Shown here: positions 16,400 to 25,236 of the stretch, piece by piece
How the letters are laid out: each line of letters begins with the position of its first letter
Numbering within the stretch: position 1 is the stretch's first letter
NCBI GenBank assembly: GCA_016780825.1
Contig: JADHLF010000006.1
Location: 24,050-88,049, forward strand
Origin: Planktomarina sp.
Lineage (GTDB): Bacteria; Pseudomonadota; Alphaproteobacteria; Rhodobacterales; Rhodobacteraceae
Reading direction: 5' to 3'
Length of the DNA: 64,000 nucleotides
Program-made: the position numbers and the translations under genes
Notes under the pieces: model-generated
Told to the model about the DNA's origin: nothing
What the model saw: the letters and a program-made list of their open reading frames with translations, nothing else
Database searches by the model: none

Positions 16400-17737
16400 A
16401 TGAAAAAGTTTTTGATTGCAGCGGTGCTGGGCGGGCTCCTCGGGGTGGCGGTCGCCCCGCAATTGGCTGGACCTCTGTTGGCCCAGGAAACCGACCAAGC
16501 AGAAACCTATAAACAGCTCGAACTTTTTGGCGATATTTTTGATCGCATCCGCGCGCAATATGTCGAAGAAGTGGATGATAAAAAGCTGATTGAAGCGGCA
16601 ATCAATGGCATGCTGACCTCTTTGGATCCACATTCAAGCTACCTGTCGCCCGATGATGCCAACGATATGCGCATTCAAACCCGGGGCGCCTTTGGCGGGC
16701 TGGGGATAGAGGTGACGCAAGAGGATGGGTTTGTAAAAGTCATTACCCCAATTGATGACACCCCCGCTGCCGAGGCCGGAGTCGAACCTGGCGATTTCAT
16801 CACCCATGTGGACGGTGAAGGTCTTTTGGGTCTGACATTGGATGAGGCGGTGCAATTGATGCGCGGTCCGGTCGGTTCGGAAATCGTGATCACCGTCGTG
16901 CGCGAAAGTGAACCTGAGCCCTTTGACATCAAAATCATCCGCGACACCATCAAATTGACCGCCGTGCGCGACAAGACAATTGGTCAGTCCATTGTGATGC
17001 GGGTCAGCACCTTTAATGACCAAACCTACCCAAATCTTGAGGACGGCATCACAAAACAAATTGAGACGGCAGGCGGCATCGAAAACATCAACGGCTTTGT
17101 CATTGATTTGCGGAACAATCCCGGCGGGTTGCTCAGCCAAGCGATCAAAGTCTCGGATGCCTTTCTCGAAAAGGGTGAGATCGTTTCAACCCGTGGACGC
17201 GCGCCCGAAGATGGCGACCGTTGGAATGCTCGGGCCGGCGATTTGGCCCAAGGGAAACCGATTGTCGTTTTGATCAATGGCGGCTCTGCCTCTGCCTCTG
17301 AAATTGTCGCCGGCGCATTGCAAGATCACCGCCGCGCGATTGTCGTGGGCACCAAGAGCTTTGGCAAAGGCTCTGTTCAAACCATCATGCCGCTGGCTGG
17401 CGATGGGGCGATGCGCTTGACCACCGCGCGCTACTACACCCCATCGGGCCGATCCATCCAAGCGCTTGGGGTCTCGCCCGACATCATAGTCGAGCAGCCC
17501 CGAAAAGATCCCAGCATCTCCGAGGATGAGGCCGATGAGGAGCAAGCAAGCGTGCGCAGCGAGGCGGATTTGCGCGGGTCACTCGACAACGACAGCCTGT
17601 CTGACGCGGACCGAGATCAAATTGAGCAAGAGCGCACCCGCGCCGAGGAGGCCGCGAAGCTGCGCGATGAGGATTTCCAGCTGTCCTATGCAATTGATCT
17701 GCTCAAGGGCCTCTCGGCCATCCAACCGGCACAATAG
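16400..17737 (+). CDS. ctpA: Carboxyl-terminal processing protease (S41)
   Basis: Periplasmic serine protease that degrades or trims proteins from the C-terminus. 445 aa: signal peptide (KKFLIAAVLGGLLGVAVA, about 2-29), a PDZ domain (about 95-170; GLGIEVTQEDG and GVEPGDFI), and the S41 catalytic core with SASASE at 296-301 and Lys323 in TKSFGKGSVQ, the Ser-Lys dyad. The C-terminus is rich in Asp/Glu. The start is the ATG beside AAAGGATTG; the longer frame from 16262 would hide the signal peptide. It lies 3 bases upstream of rppH. Confidence 0.95.
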   Translation: MKKFLIAAVLGGLLGVAVAPQLAGPLLAQETDQAETYKQLELFGDIFDRIRAQYVEEVDDKKLIEAAINGMLTSLDPHSSYLSPDDANDMRIQTRGAFGGLGIEVTQEDGFVKVITPIDDTPAAEAGVEPGDFITHVDGEGLLGLTLDEAVQLMRGPVGSEIVITVVRESEPEPFDIKIIRDTIKLTAVRDKTIGQSIVMRVSTFNDQTYPNLEDGITKQIETAGGIENINGFVIDLRNNPGGLLSQAIKVSDAFLEKGEIVSTRGRAPEDGDRWNARAGDLAQGKPIVVLINGGSASASEIVAGALQDHRRAIVVGTKSFGKGSVQTIMPLAGDGAMRLTTARYYTPSGRSIQALGVSPDIIVEQPRKDPSISEDEADEEQASVRSEADLRGSLDNDSLSDADRDQIEQERTRAEEAAKLRDEDFQLSYAIDLLKGLSAIQPAQ

Positions 17738-17740
17738 CAG

Positions 17741-18226
17741 ATGCGACACTCTGATATTGAACAGCTGCCCTATCGACCCAATGTGGGGGTCATGCTCATC
17801 AACCGTGCGGGCCTGGTCTTCGTAGCCCAAAGGCTCGAACATTATTCTGAGGCGTGGCAGATGCCCCAGGGAGGCATTGATCCTGGCGAAGATGCAAGAG
17901 TGGCCGCCCTGCGTGAACTGGAGGAAGAAACCGGCGTCCCAGCGCAAAAAGTGCAAATCCTTGCGGAAACCCCGGGCTGGATTCCCTACGAATTGCCTGC
18001 GGATTTGATCCCGCAGCTCTGGGGGGGCAAATACCGCGGTCAGAAACAAAAATGGTTTTTGATGCGATTTTTAGGCGAAGATTCAGATGTCAATATTGAC
18101 ACAGATGACCCTGAATTTTCCGCCTGGAAATGGATCGCCCCCGCCGATCTGCCCGAGGCGATTGTGTCTTTCAAACGCGATGTCTACCGCTCGGTGCTCG
18201 CTGCATTCAAAGAGCATCTGCCGTAA
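17741..18226 (+). CDS. rppH: RNA pyrophosphohydrolase (Nudix)
   Basis: Removes pyrophosphate from 5'-triphosphorylated RNA ends, starting mRNA decay; also known to hydrolyse dinucleoside polyphosphates. 161 aa. The Nudix box GGIDPGEDARVAALRELEEE runs from 44 to about 66, and YRPNVGVMLIN at the N-terminus and KWFLMRFLGED in the middle are RppH-like. It follows ctpA by 3 bases and is probably co-transcribed. Confidence 0.94.
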   Translation: MRHSDIEQLPYRPNVGVMLINRAGLVFVAQRLEHYSEAWQMPQGGIDPGEDARVAALRELEEETGVPAQKVQILAETPGWIPYELPADLIPQLWGGKYRGQKQKWFLMRFLGEDSDVNIDTDDPEFSAWKWIAPADLPEAIVSFKRDVYRSVLAAFKEHLP

Positions 18227-18237
18227 AGGCGGCAGAT

Positions 18238-18969
18238 CTATGCAGCTATAGATATTTTGCGTCGCCCCTGTGCGGTCAAAATGCTGCAACTCAGCCCTTC
18301 AAACACCGCCGCCGTAAGCGCGTGGCCATAGCCAGCCCCGCTGTCCAGGTTGAGCCTGTTGCCATAATGGCAAGCCTGTTCGACCGGCGAATGGCCATGC
18401 ACAATGAGCTTTGGATGCGGGCCGGTGTAGGTCAAAAACTCCTCGCGTATCCACAAGAGATCCTCTTCAGATTGATCGCATAGCGCCACACCGGGGCGAA
18501 TACCTGCGTGGCAAAAGAACCAATCCTCAGTCTCAAAGGTCAAAGGACAGGCCGACAGAAACTCACGATGCGCCTTTGGCACCACGCGCAACGCCTCGTC
18601 ATGCACCGCGGAGAGCCGACGGCGCGTGCTGAAATCCAGCCCGTAAGAGCGCAGCGTGTCTTGCCCGCCCAACCGCTCATGCAGCCAGCTCAAATCCGTA
18701 AACAGATGCGGATCCGCCCGGCTTGGGGTTTGCAAAAACCACTCAAACATCCGGTCATGATTGCCTTTTAAAAAGGTCCAATGGCGTCCGGCATCGCGGC
18801 CTTGGATCAAAAAATCCAAAACGCCGCGACTGTCGGGACCCCGATCAATATAGTCCCCAAGAAAGACGATGGGCGACTCCGGCCCACCGTCCTTTTCAAT
18901 CCATTCAATGGCTTGGGTTAACCCGGCCAATTGTCCATGGATATCACCAATCGCATAGAGCGGATTCAT
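18238..18969 (-). CDS. Metallophosphoesterase (PPP-type serine/threonine phosphatase family)
   Basis: 243 aa with all PPP-family metal motifs: GDIHGQ near residue 8, GDYIDRGPDS near 38, GNHD near 69 and HGHSPVE near 193. The family includes bacterial protein phosphatases and Ap4A hydrolases; which applies is not readable. Its ATG overlaps the serA stop (ATGA), so it is the last gene of a serC-serA-phosphatase operon. Confidence 0.9.
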   Translation of the reverse strand: MNPLYAIGDIHGQLAGLTQAIEWIEKDGGPESPIVFLGDYIDRGPDSRGVLDFLIQGRDAGRHWTFLKGNHDRMFEWFLQTPSRADPHLFTDLSWLHERLGGQDTLRSYGLDFSTRRRLSAVHDEALRVVPKAHREFLSACPLTFETEDWFFCHAGIRPGVALCDQSEEDLLWIREEFLTYTGPHPKLIVHGHSPVEQACHYGNRLNLDSGAGYGHALTAAVFEGLSCSILTAQGRRKISIAA

Positions 18970-20561
18970 GAGACATCGAACTCTAAACGGCTGACCTGGT
19001 TGAATTTTCCAGTCTCCTGCAATTCACCCAAAACCTTATCAGGGATCGGCGCGTCCACATAAAGCAAGGCAATCGCCTGCCCACCTTCTGCCGCGCGACC
19101 CAATGTAAAATTCGCGATATTCACATTATTTTGCCCCATGATAGAGCCCAAGACGCCGATGATGCCCGGCACGTCATTATTGGTTGTATAAAGCATATGA
19201 CGCCCGATTTCCGCATCCACATTGATGCCTTTGATCTGGATGAAGCGCGGTTTGCCATCACTGAACACCGTGCCGGCGACAGAGCGTTCCCGCGTTTGCG
19301 TGACCACTGTGACTTTGATGTAAGCATCAAATACACCAGATTTATTTTGGTTGGTCGTGCTGATCTTAATGCCCCGTTCTTCGGCAATCACCGGCGCGCT
19401 GACCATATTCACATCCGGATTGCCCGCCTTCATAATCCCCGCCACAACGCCGCAGTTGAGCGCCGCAAGATTCATCGACGCGACCGTGCCATCATATAAA
19501 ATATTGATCGCCTTAATGGGCTCGGAGGTCATTTGCCCGATAAAGGCACCCAAATGCCCAGCCAATGCCAACCATGGCCCCATGGTCTTGGCCTCTTCGG
19601 CTGTCACCGATGGCATATTCAACGCATTGGTCACAGCGCCCGTCAGCAGATAATCAGACATTTGTTCGGCCACTTGCACCGCGACATTCTCCTGCGCTTC
19701 CGTTGTGGCAGCGCCCAGATGAGGGGTGCAAACCACATTGGGCAGGTTAAACAAAGAGCTGTCTGTTGCCGGCTCCACTTCGAACACATCGAAGGCTGCC
19801 CCGGCCACATGACCCGATTTCAGCGCCTCGGCCAAAGCGGCCTCATCGACCAAACCACCGCGGGCGCAGTTGATGACCCGCACACCGGGTTTCATCTTGG
19901 CAATCGCCTCTGCGTTCAAAATATTGCTGGTCTGCTCAGTTTTCGGCACATGCAATGTGATGAAATCAGCCCGCGCCAAAAGGTCGTCCAGTTCCACTTT
20001 TTGCACGCCCAGCTTTTCGGCCCGCTCTTGGGAGAGGAAGGGATCATAGGCCACAACCTTCATCTTGAGGCCCAAGGCACGCTCACAGACGATGCCGCCA
20101 ATATTACCCGCGCCAATCACGCCCAGGGTCTTGCCGGTCAGCTCCACCCCCATGAATTTGGATTTTTCCCATTTCCCTGCATGGGTCGAGGCGCTGGCCT
20201 CAGGAATTTGCCGCGCCACAGCGAACATCATCGCGATGGCGTGTTCTGCGGTGGTGATCATATTGCCAAAGGGTGTGTTCATCACGATCACACCTTTTTT
20301 GGAGGCTGCAGCACGGTCGATATTATCCACCCCAATACCAGCCCGGCCAATCACCTTAAGATTTTTGGCCGCATTGATAATTTTTTCAGTGGCTTTTGTC
20401 GCCGAGCGAATGGCCAAGCCGTCATATTGATCAATGACAGCGAGTAATTTGTCTTTGTCCTTGCCAATGCTCGGATCAAAATCCACTTCGATGCCACGAT
20501 CGCGGAAAATTTGAACTGCGGTTTCAGAGAGTTTGTCAGATACAAGTACTTTCGGGGCCAT
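18966..20561 (-). CDS. serA: D-3-phosphoglycerate dehydrogenase
   Basis: First step of serine synthesis, 3-phosphoglycerate to phosphohydroxypyruvate with NAD. 531 aa, the long form with an intervening ASB domain and a C-terminal ACT domain (NNDVPGIIGVLGSIMGQNNVNIANFTL region, about 459-486). GVIGAGNIGG is the NAD motif, NCARGGLVDE and PHLGAATTEAQ are substrate and catalytic blocks. It follows serC by 57 bases that contain a small GC hairpin. Confidence 0.97.
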   Translation of the reverse strand: MAPKVLVSDKLSETAVQIFRDRGIEVDFDPSIGKDKDKLLAVIDQYDGLAIRSATKATEKIINAAKNLKVIGRAGIGVDNIDRAAASKKGVIVMNTPFGNMITTAEHAIAMMFAVARQIPEASASTHAGKWEKSKFMGVELTGKTLGVIGAGNIGGIVCERALGLKMKVVAYDPFLSQERAEKLGVQKVELDDLLARADFITLHVPKTEQTSNILNAEAIAKMKPGVRVINCARGGLVDEAALAEALKSGHVAGAAFDVFEVEPATDSSLFNLPNVVCTPHLGAATTEAQENVAVQVAEQMSDYLLTGAVTNALNMPSVTAEEAKTMGPWLALAGHLGAFIGQMTSEPIKAINILYDGTVASMNLAALNCGVVAGIMKAGNPDVNMVSAPVIAEERGIKISTTNQNKSGVFDAYIKVTVVTQTRERSVAGTVFSDGKPRFIQIKGINVDAEIGRHMLYTTNNDVPGIIGVLGSIMGQNNVNIANFTLGRAAEGGQAIALLYVDAPIPDKVLGELQETGKFNQVSRLEFDVS

Positions 20562-20593
20562 GTTGGCGCTCCTTATCTCATGAGGGATTAAAG

Positions 20594-20610
20594 TGGGGCG
20601 CCTGGCCCCA
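20594..20610 (-). other. Hairpin between serC and serA
   Basis: TGGGGC / GCCCCA arms with a 5-base loop, between the serC stop and the serA start. There is no T-run. It could tune serA expression relative to serC or stabilise a processed end. Confidence 0.4.
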
Positions 20611-20618
20611 GCTCAGAA

Positions 20619-21761
20619 TTATTGTGCGTCAATTTCGCAGCGATAGGCCCATTCCATCCAGGGCAACATCGCCTGGATATCTGCCGTTTCAACCGTCGCA
20701 CCGCACCAAATGCGCAGACCCGCCGGCGCGTCGCGATAGGCGCCAATGTCGAGCGCAGCACCCTCCGCCTCCAGACGTTTGGCCACCGCTTTGGCAAAGC
20801 CTGCCGGATCTTGAATGCGCGGATCGGTGAATTTCAAACACACTGAGGTGACCGAGCGCGTCGCCGGGTCCACTGCGAGATTGTCAATCCAATCCCGAGT
20901 GTCGCAAAAATCCCAAACCGCTTTGGCATTGGCCTGCGCACGGGCCATCAACCCTGCGAGACCACCAAGGCTTTCAGCCCAGTCCAACGCAAATAAGTAA
21001 TCCTCAACGCAGAGCATCGACGGGGTGTTGATGGTCTCACCCCGAAAAATACCTTCGATCAATTTGCCGCCCTTGGTCAGGCGGAAAATCTTCGGCATGG
21101 GCCAGGCCGGCGTGTAACTTTCCAGCCGTTCCACCGCACGCGGTGAGAGAACAAGCACCCCATGCGCCGCTTCCCCGCCGAGCACTTTTTGCCAGCTGAA
21201 AGTCGTGACATCCAGCTTGTCCCAAGGCAGGTCCACGGCAAAGGCCGCGGAGGTTGCATCGCAAAGGGTCAACCCCCTGCGATCGGCTGGAATAGCAGAG
21301 CCATCACGCATGCTCACGCCAGATGTCGTGCCATTCCAAGTGAAACAAAGGTCATGGTCATAATTCAGAAGAGCCATGTCGAAAATCTCGCCATAGGGGG
21401 CGATATGTTCTGAGGCATCGATCTTTAACTGCTTAACCACATCACTGACCCAGCCGGCGCCAAAACTTTCCCAAGCCACCATCTGCACCGGGCGTTCGCC
21501 CAGCAAAGACCACATGGCCATCTCAAAAGCGCCGGTATCAGAGGCCGGTACGATGCCGATTTTATAATCCGCCGGGATTTTTAGAACGCGGCGGGTTTGC
21601 TCAATGGCCTCAGCCAATTTTGCCTTGCCACCTGCGGCGCGATGCGACCGGCCAAGCCAAGCCTCACTCAAAGCGCTCTGGGTCCATGTGGGGGGTTTGG
21701 CGCAGGGGCCAGAAGAAAAACGCGGATTTGCCGGCCGCGATGCCGGGTATTCAATAGCCAT
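20619..21761 (-). CDS. serC: Phosphoserine aminotransferase
   Basis: Second serine step, transfer of the glutamate amino group to phosphohydroxypyruvate; the enzyme also serves pyridoxine synthesis. 380 aa, the longer alphaproteobacterial type (FSSGPCAKPPTWT N-terminus). The PLP lysine is in TFSWQKVLGGEAAHG. The start at 21761 follows GAGAGGATAG; an in-frame extension to 21845 runs into a structured leader. First gene of the serC-serA operon. Confidence 0.96.
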   Translation of the reverse strand: MAIEYPASRPANPRFSSGPCAKPPTWTQSALSEAWLGRSHRAAGGKAKLAEAIEQTRRVLKIPADYKIGIVPASDTGAFEMAMWSLLGERPVQMVAWESFGAGWVSDVVKQLKIDASEHIAPYGEIFDMALLNYDHDLCFTWNGTTSGVSMRDGSAIPADRRGLTLCDATSAAFAVDLPWDKLDVTTFSWQKVLGGEAAHGVLVLSPRAVERLESYTPAWPMPKIFRLTKGGKLIEGIFRGETINTPSMLCVEDYLFALDWAESLGGLAGLMARAQANAKAVWDFCDTRDWIDNLAVDPATRSVTSVCLKFTDPRIQDPAGFAKAVAKRLEAEGAALDIGAYRDAPAGLRIWCGATVETADIQAMLPWMEWAYRCEIDAQ

Positions 21762-21951
21762 TAATGCTATCCTCTCAGATATGCGCCCTTCGTTGGGGAA
21801 GGGTGTCCCACTTTCTGGCCTAGCGATTTGCCCAAGGCGCCACAAGAGCAGAAATGTCGGGATTTACACAAATTGCATCGCAGCCGGGCCGCCGCCTGAG
21901 CCGATCGGAAACTTTCTCGCCCAGGCGACCGATCTTGCTCGCAGTGTCCTG
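21762..21951 (-). promoter_or_regulatory. Structured serC leader (candidate cis-regulatory RNA)
   Basis: The 190 bases before serC hold two strong stems on the minus strand. The proximal one, CCCTTC / GAAGGG with a 6-base loop (21786-21803), ends about 25 bases before the start codon, close to the ribosome site. The distal one has an outer GATCGG / CCGATC and an inner TCGCC / GGCGA helix (about 21902-21932). A serC leader RNA motif has been reported upstream of alphaproteobacterial serC genes; whether this is that motif was not tested. Confidence 0.45.
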
Positions 21952-22449
21952 TTAAGGGTAGGCCGCGCGCAGCTGGGCCATTTTTTCCGCGGTCACATCC
22001 CCTGCAATCAGCACATACACTTGGCCATCGCGGCCCACCAGCGCGGTATAAATGTCATCGCGCCCATCGATGCCCAGCGCCATGTTGAACGCGCGCTGGC
22101 TCGAATAAATCGTAATGGTCCGCCCGCGCATCGCGGTTGAGGTGATCCCGGAGCGCATGCCATTATCGACAAAATTGCGAAATAAAGCCGCACCGCGCCC
22201 CACCACGGGCAGCTCAACCCAAGCCGCTCCCACACGCTCCTGCAACCCCAAACGCGCCACCCAGGCGTTGATGCTCGGCTGTTGGTTCCGCTTATAGGCA
22301 ATAAAAACAATCGTAGGATCACCGGGAAGATCTTGCGGCAAGCTGACGGCGCGCCCGTTCAAATCATCGGCATCAAGCAGAGGAAACTGCAGCTCTGCAA
22401 TCGCCGCATTGGCCAAAAACACCACAATCAGCGCCGCAAATATCCGCAT
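21952..22449 (-). CDS. Secreted protein with thioredoxin-like fold but no CxxC
   Basis: 165 aa. A clear signal peptide (MRIFAALIVVFLANAAIAE) is followed by LLDADDLNGRAVSLPQDLPG and PTIVFIAYKRNQQPSINAWV, the layout of AhpC/TSA-like thioredoxin folds, but the protein has no cysteine at all, so a redox role is excluded. It is probably periplasmic. It is divergent from serB and precedes the serC leader in the same direction. Function not known. Confidence 0.7.
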   Translation of the reverse strand: MRIFAALIVVFLANAAIAELQFPLLDADDLNGRAVSLPQDLPGDPTIVFIAYKRNQQPSINAWVARLGLQERVGAAWVELPVVGRGAALFRNFVDNGMRSGITSTAMRGRTITIYSSQRAFNMALGIDGRDDIYTALVGRDGQVYVLIAGDVTAEKMAQLRAAYP

Positions 22450-22565
22450 AATCTTATCCCTTTCCCCAAATATCTTTCAGATATCTTTCGGCGGGCAGCG
22501 GTCTTTGGATCACTTGCAACTCCGCAAACTTCTTGGCACATGAGATCAAAGAAGGAATATTGCAG

Positions 22566-23444
22566 ATGTTTGTGACCACTTTATTGTGCCAGCCAGGCCA
22601 AGCAGCCATCACCCCCACGCTGGCGCAATCGCTCTGCAATGCCTGGGGCGGGCGGGACCTCACTTGGTTGGCGCCGCGCGATGCTGTGGAGTTCGAATGC
22701 CTGCAAAGCCCCGACACCCTCTGGCAGGTGTGGCAAGAGCTGCAGGCGCAGCAGATTGATCTGGTGGTGCAGCCCAGCGCGGGGCGACGCAAGAAAATGT
22801 TGCTGGCCGATATGGACAGCACCATGATTGAGCAAGAATGCATCGATGAGCTGGCCGTGGAAGCCGGCGTGGGCGATGAGGTGTCACAGATCACCGCAAG
22901 AGCGATGAATGGCGAATTGGATTTCGAAGACGCCTTGCGCGCGCGCACTGGCTTGCTCAAAGGTCTGGCGGTTGAGATCATCGACAAAGTCTATCAAACA
23001 CGCATTACCTATATGCCCGGCGGCGCGCAGCTTTTGGCGACGATGAAAGCGAATGGCGCCTATGCGGATCTTGTCAGCGGCGGCTTTACCGACTTTACGG
23101 CAAAGGTCGCCAAAAAACTGGGGTTTGATAGCCACCGGGCCAATCAGTTGTTGCAGGCAGATCACTGTTTGACCGGTGAGGTGGGGCAGCCCATTTTAGG
23201 CCGGCAAGCCAAGGTCACCGCGCTCAAAGAGCTCACGGCCGCGCGGGGCCTCACGGCTCAAGATGTACTGGCGATTGGCGATGGCGCCAATGATCTGGGT
23301 ATGTTGCAGCTGGCCGGGACCGGCGTGGCGCTACATGCCAAACCCATTGTCCAAGAGCAGGTGTCAGTGCGCATTAATTATGGCGATTTAACCGCGCTGC
23401 TCTACTTGCAAGGCTATTCATCTTCACAATTTGTCACGCCCTAG
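22566..23444 (+). CDS. serB: Phosphoserine phosphatase
   Basis: Last serine step, dephosphorylation of phosphoserine. 292 aa: an N-terminal ACT-like region (1-75) and a HAD domain with DMDSTMIEQECIDELA (82-97; Asp82 nucleophile, Asp84 acid), SGGFTDF and GDGANDLGML. The start ATG at 22566 has AAGGA about 12 bases upstream; an ATG 33 bases earlier is less likely. It faces away from serC/serA, so all three serine genes lie within 4.5 kb but in two units. Confidence 0.95.
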   Translation: MFVTTLLCQPGQAAITPTLAQSLCNAWGGRDLTWLAPRDAVEFECLQSPDTLWQVWQELQAQQIDLVVQPSAGRRKKMLLADMDSTMIEQECIDELAVEAGVGDEVSQITARAMNGELDFEDALRARTGLLKGLAVEIIDKVYQTRITYMPGGAQLLATMKANGAYADLVSGGFTDFTAKVAKKLGFDSHRANQLLQADHCLTGEVGQPILGRQAKVTALKELTAARGLTAQDVLAIGDGANDLGMLQLAGTGVALHAKPIVQEQVSVRINYGDLTALLYLQGYSSSQFVTP

Positions 23445-23504
23445 CGCTTAATCGGCCAAAGTGAGTGCCGGTTCGGACCTTGGAACAGGTACCGAATCGA
23501 TGCT

Positions 23505-24479
23505 TTAGAGCACTGCGGAAATTTTCCCGGTCTGCAGCCCATCCCAATTGTGGATCGGACCCAAGCGCTTGAGAGCCGCAGGGTGATCGGCCTGCAGCAC
23601 CCCAAGCCGGATCAACAAAGCCGTAATCAATGCCTCACTGGCGCGCGTCGCCCCATCTTCGATTTTCACCGCAATCCCTGCCCGCAGACTGGGAATGATC
23701 GCAATAAACACGGCCTCTGCCCCGGTCTTCAGCGCCACGCCAGGAGCCGCGCGCATCAATTCCGTGCAGGCGCGGGTCTCGCCCGCCACCAATTCCGGAT
23801 GCGCCATCATGGCATTGCGCAGCTCTGAAGCGGCCTTGCCAAGCGGATCGGCACCGCCCGCAGCGCAGCGCGCCATCGCGCGGGCCAAACCGGAGATGCT
23901 GCAAGCCCAATTGGGCGCAGAGCAGCCGTCTATGCCATAGCCCGGGCTGGTCTCGCCCGTCATCTCTTCAAAGGCCGCCCGCACGGCAATTTGAACCGGG
24001 TGATCCACCTCGTGATACTCAGGCCCGGCGCGCAAATATTGCGCCAATGTCAAAAATCCGCAGTGCTTTCCTGAGCAATTGTTGTGGTAACGGCAGGCGG
24101 ATTGATCTGTTTTCACCAAATGATTGCTGGCCGCTATATCCCTTGGCCATTGAGTCCCGCAGCGAAAATCTGCATCTGTCTTGCCCAGCTGCCCCAGCCA
24201 CTCCAGCACAAGCTGCGAATGGGTTTCCGCCCCCTGATGCGAGGCGCAGGCCAATGCCAAATGCCGTGGGCTCAGCCCTTGGGCCGCGGCCGCGCCAGAG
24301 GTCACGAGCGGAAGGGCCTGCAATATTTTGCACGATGACCGCGGCAGGATCACATGCTCAGGATCACCCCAAGCCTCCAAAATTTCACCTTCGAAATTGC
24401 AAATCACCGCATGACCGCGGTGCTGACTTTCTAAAAATTCGCCCCGCCAGACTTCAATCAAGGGAGTTGCATTTAACAT
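23505..24479 (-). CDS. L-asparaginase, Rhizobium etli type (class 3)
   Basis: Hydrolyses asparagine to aspartate and ammonia. 324 aa from the ATG at 24479, which follows GGAGACTGAA. With that start Ser48 and Lys51 fall in PRSSCK, exactly the SxxK catalytic numbering of R. etli asparaginase II, and Cys135 and Lys138 in NNCSGKH match its zinc-site residues; a GIDGCSAPN block follows at 182-190. These enzymes are unrelated to E. coli AnsA/AnsB. Convergent with serB. Confidence 0.9.
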   Translation of the reverse strand: MLNATPLIEVWRGEFLESQHRGHAVICNFEGEILEAWGDPEHVILPRSSCKILQALPLVTSGAAAAQGLSPRHLALACASHQGAETHSQLVLEWLGQLGKTDADFRCGTQWPRDIAASNHLVKTDQSACRYHNNCSGKHCGFLTLAQYLRAGPEYHEVDHPVQIAVRAAFEEMTGETSPGYGIDGCSAPNWACSISGLARAMARCAAGGADPLGKAASELRNAMMAHPELVAGETRACTELMRAAPGVALKTGAEAVFIAIIPSLRAGIAVKIEDGATRASEALITALLIRLGVLQADHPAALKRLGPIHNWDGLQTGKISAVL

Positions 24480-24641
24480 TTCAGTCTCCAAACAAGCATT
24501 TTTTTGCCAAGAGCCTTCTTTGAGGGCTTCCCCCTTGGGTCTCTGGTGCGTTAGGTTCCCCATACCAAAGGACGACCTAGACGGCCAGATGAAACCTCTG
24601 CGCCCAAGGGGTGAGCGGCGAACTTAATAAAGGCGGATCTA

Positions 24642-25166
24642 ATGTTAAAGACAGTGATTTCTTCTGTGGCATGTGTTTTGGCACTTTTCTGCTCGGCCGC
24701 TTCCGCGCAAGAAACATCAAACCGGGTGGCCGCCAAAACCGATTGGTCGGTGTTCGTAGAAAGTGACCCGAAAGAATGTTGGGCTGTGACGGCTCCCAAG
24801 GAAACGGTCAACACCAAGGGCGGCAATGTCGTTTCGGTGCGCCGCGGTCAGATCCTTCTGTTTGTATTTCATCGCCCAGGCACTGAGGTGAAAGGTCAAG
24901 TGGCCTTCACCGGTGGTTACCCTTTCGCAAAGGATCGCCCGATCACTTTGAACATCGACGGCGTCGATTTTGAGCTCTCGGTTGACGGCGAATGGGCCTG
25001 GCCACCCAGCCCAAGCGATGACGCTAAGATTGTTGCTGCCATGAAACGCGGCGCAAAGGCCGCGATCACAGCGCAATCAGAGCGCGGCACGGTGACCAAG
25101 GACACATTCAGCCTGAAGGGCTTTACCGCCGCAGTCACCGATTCTGAAAAACGCTGCACCGGCTAA
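24642..25166 (+). CDS. Invasion-associated locus B (IalB) family protein
   Basis: 174 aa secreted protein. Signal peptide MLKTVISSVACVLALFCSAASA, then the IalB core: DWSVFVESDPKECWAVTAPKE, followed by RRGQILLFVFHRPG. Despite the name, the family is common in free-living alphaproteobacteria and its role is unclear. Two cysteines in the mature chain (in KECWA and KRCTG) could form a disulfide. Monocistronic with a terminator 30 bases on. Confidence 0.88.
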   Translation: MLKTVISSVACVLALFCSAASAQETSNRVAAKTDWSVFVESDPKECWAVTAPKETVNTKGGNVVSVRRGQILLFVFHRPGTEVKGQVAFTGGYPFAKDRPITLNIDGVDFELSVDGEWAWPPSPSDDAKIVAAMKRGAKAAITAQSERGTVTKDTFSLKGFTAAVTDSEKRCTG

Positions 25167-25195
25167 AATGGGCCTTACGATTGGCAAACACCTCG

Positions 25196-25220
25196 GGCCC
25201 TGCTAAAGCAGGGCCTTCTT
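25196..25220 (+). terminator. Terminator after the IalB-family gene
   Basis: Perfect GGCCCTGC / GCAGGGCC stem with a TAAA loop followed by TTCTT, between the IalB-family stop and rlmN. Confidence 0.85.
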
Positions 25221-25236
25221 CATATGGATAACGGCC

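Noticed and set aside
19533..20447. 304-aa open frame on the plus strand opposite serA
   Set aside because: Shadow of serA; no recognisable domain.
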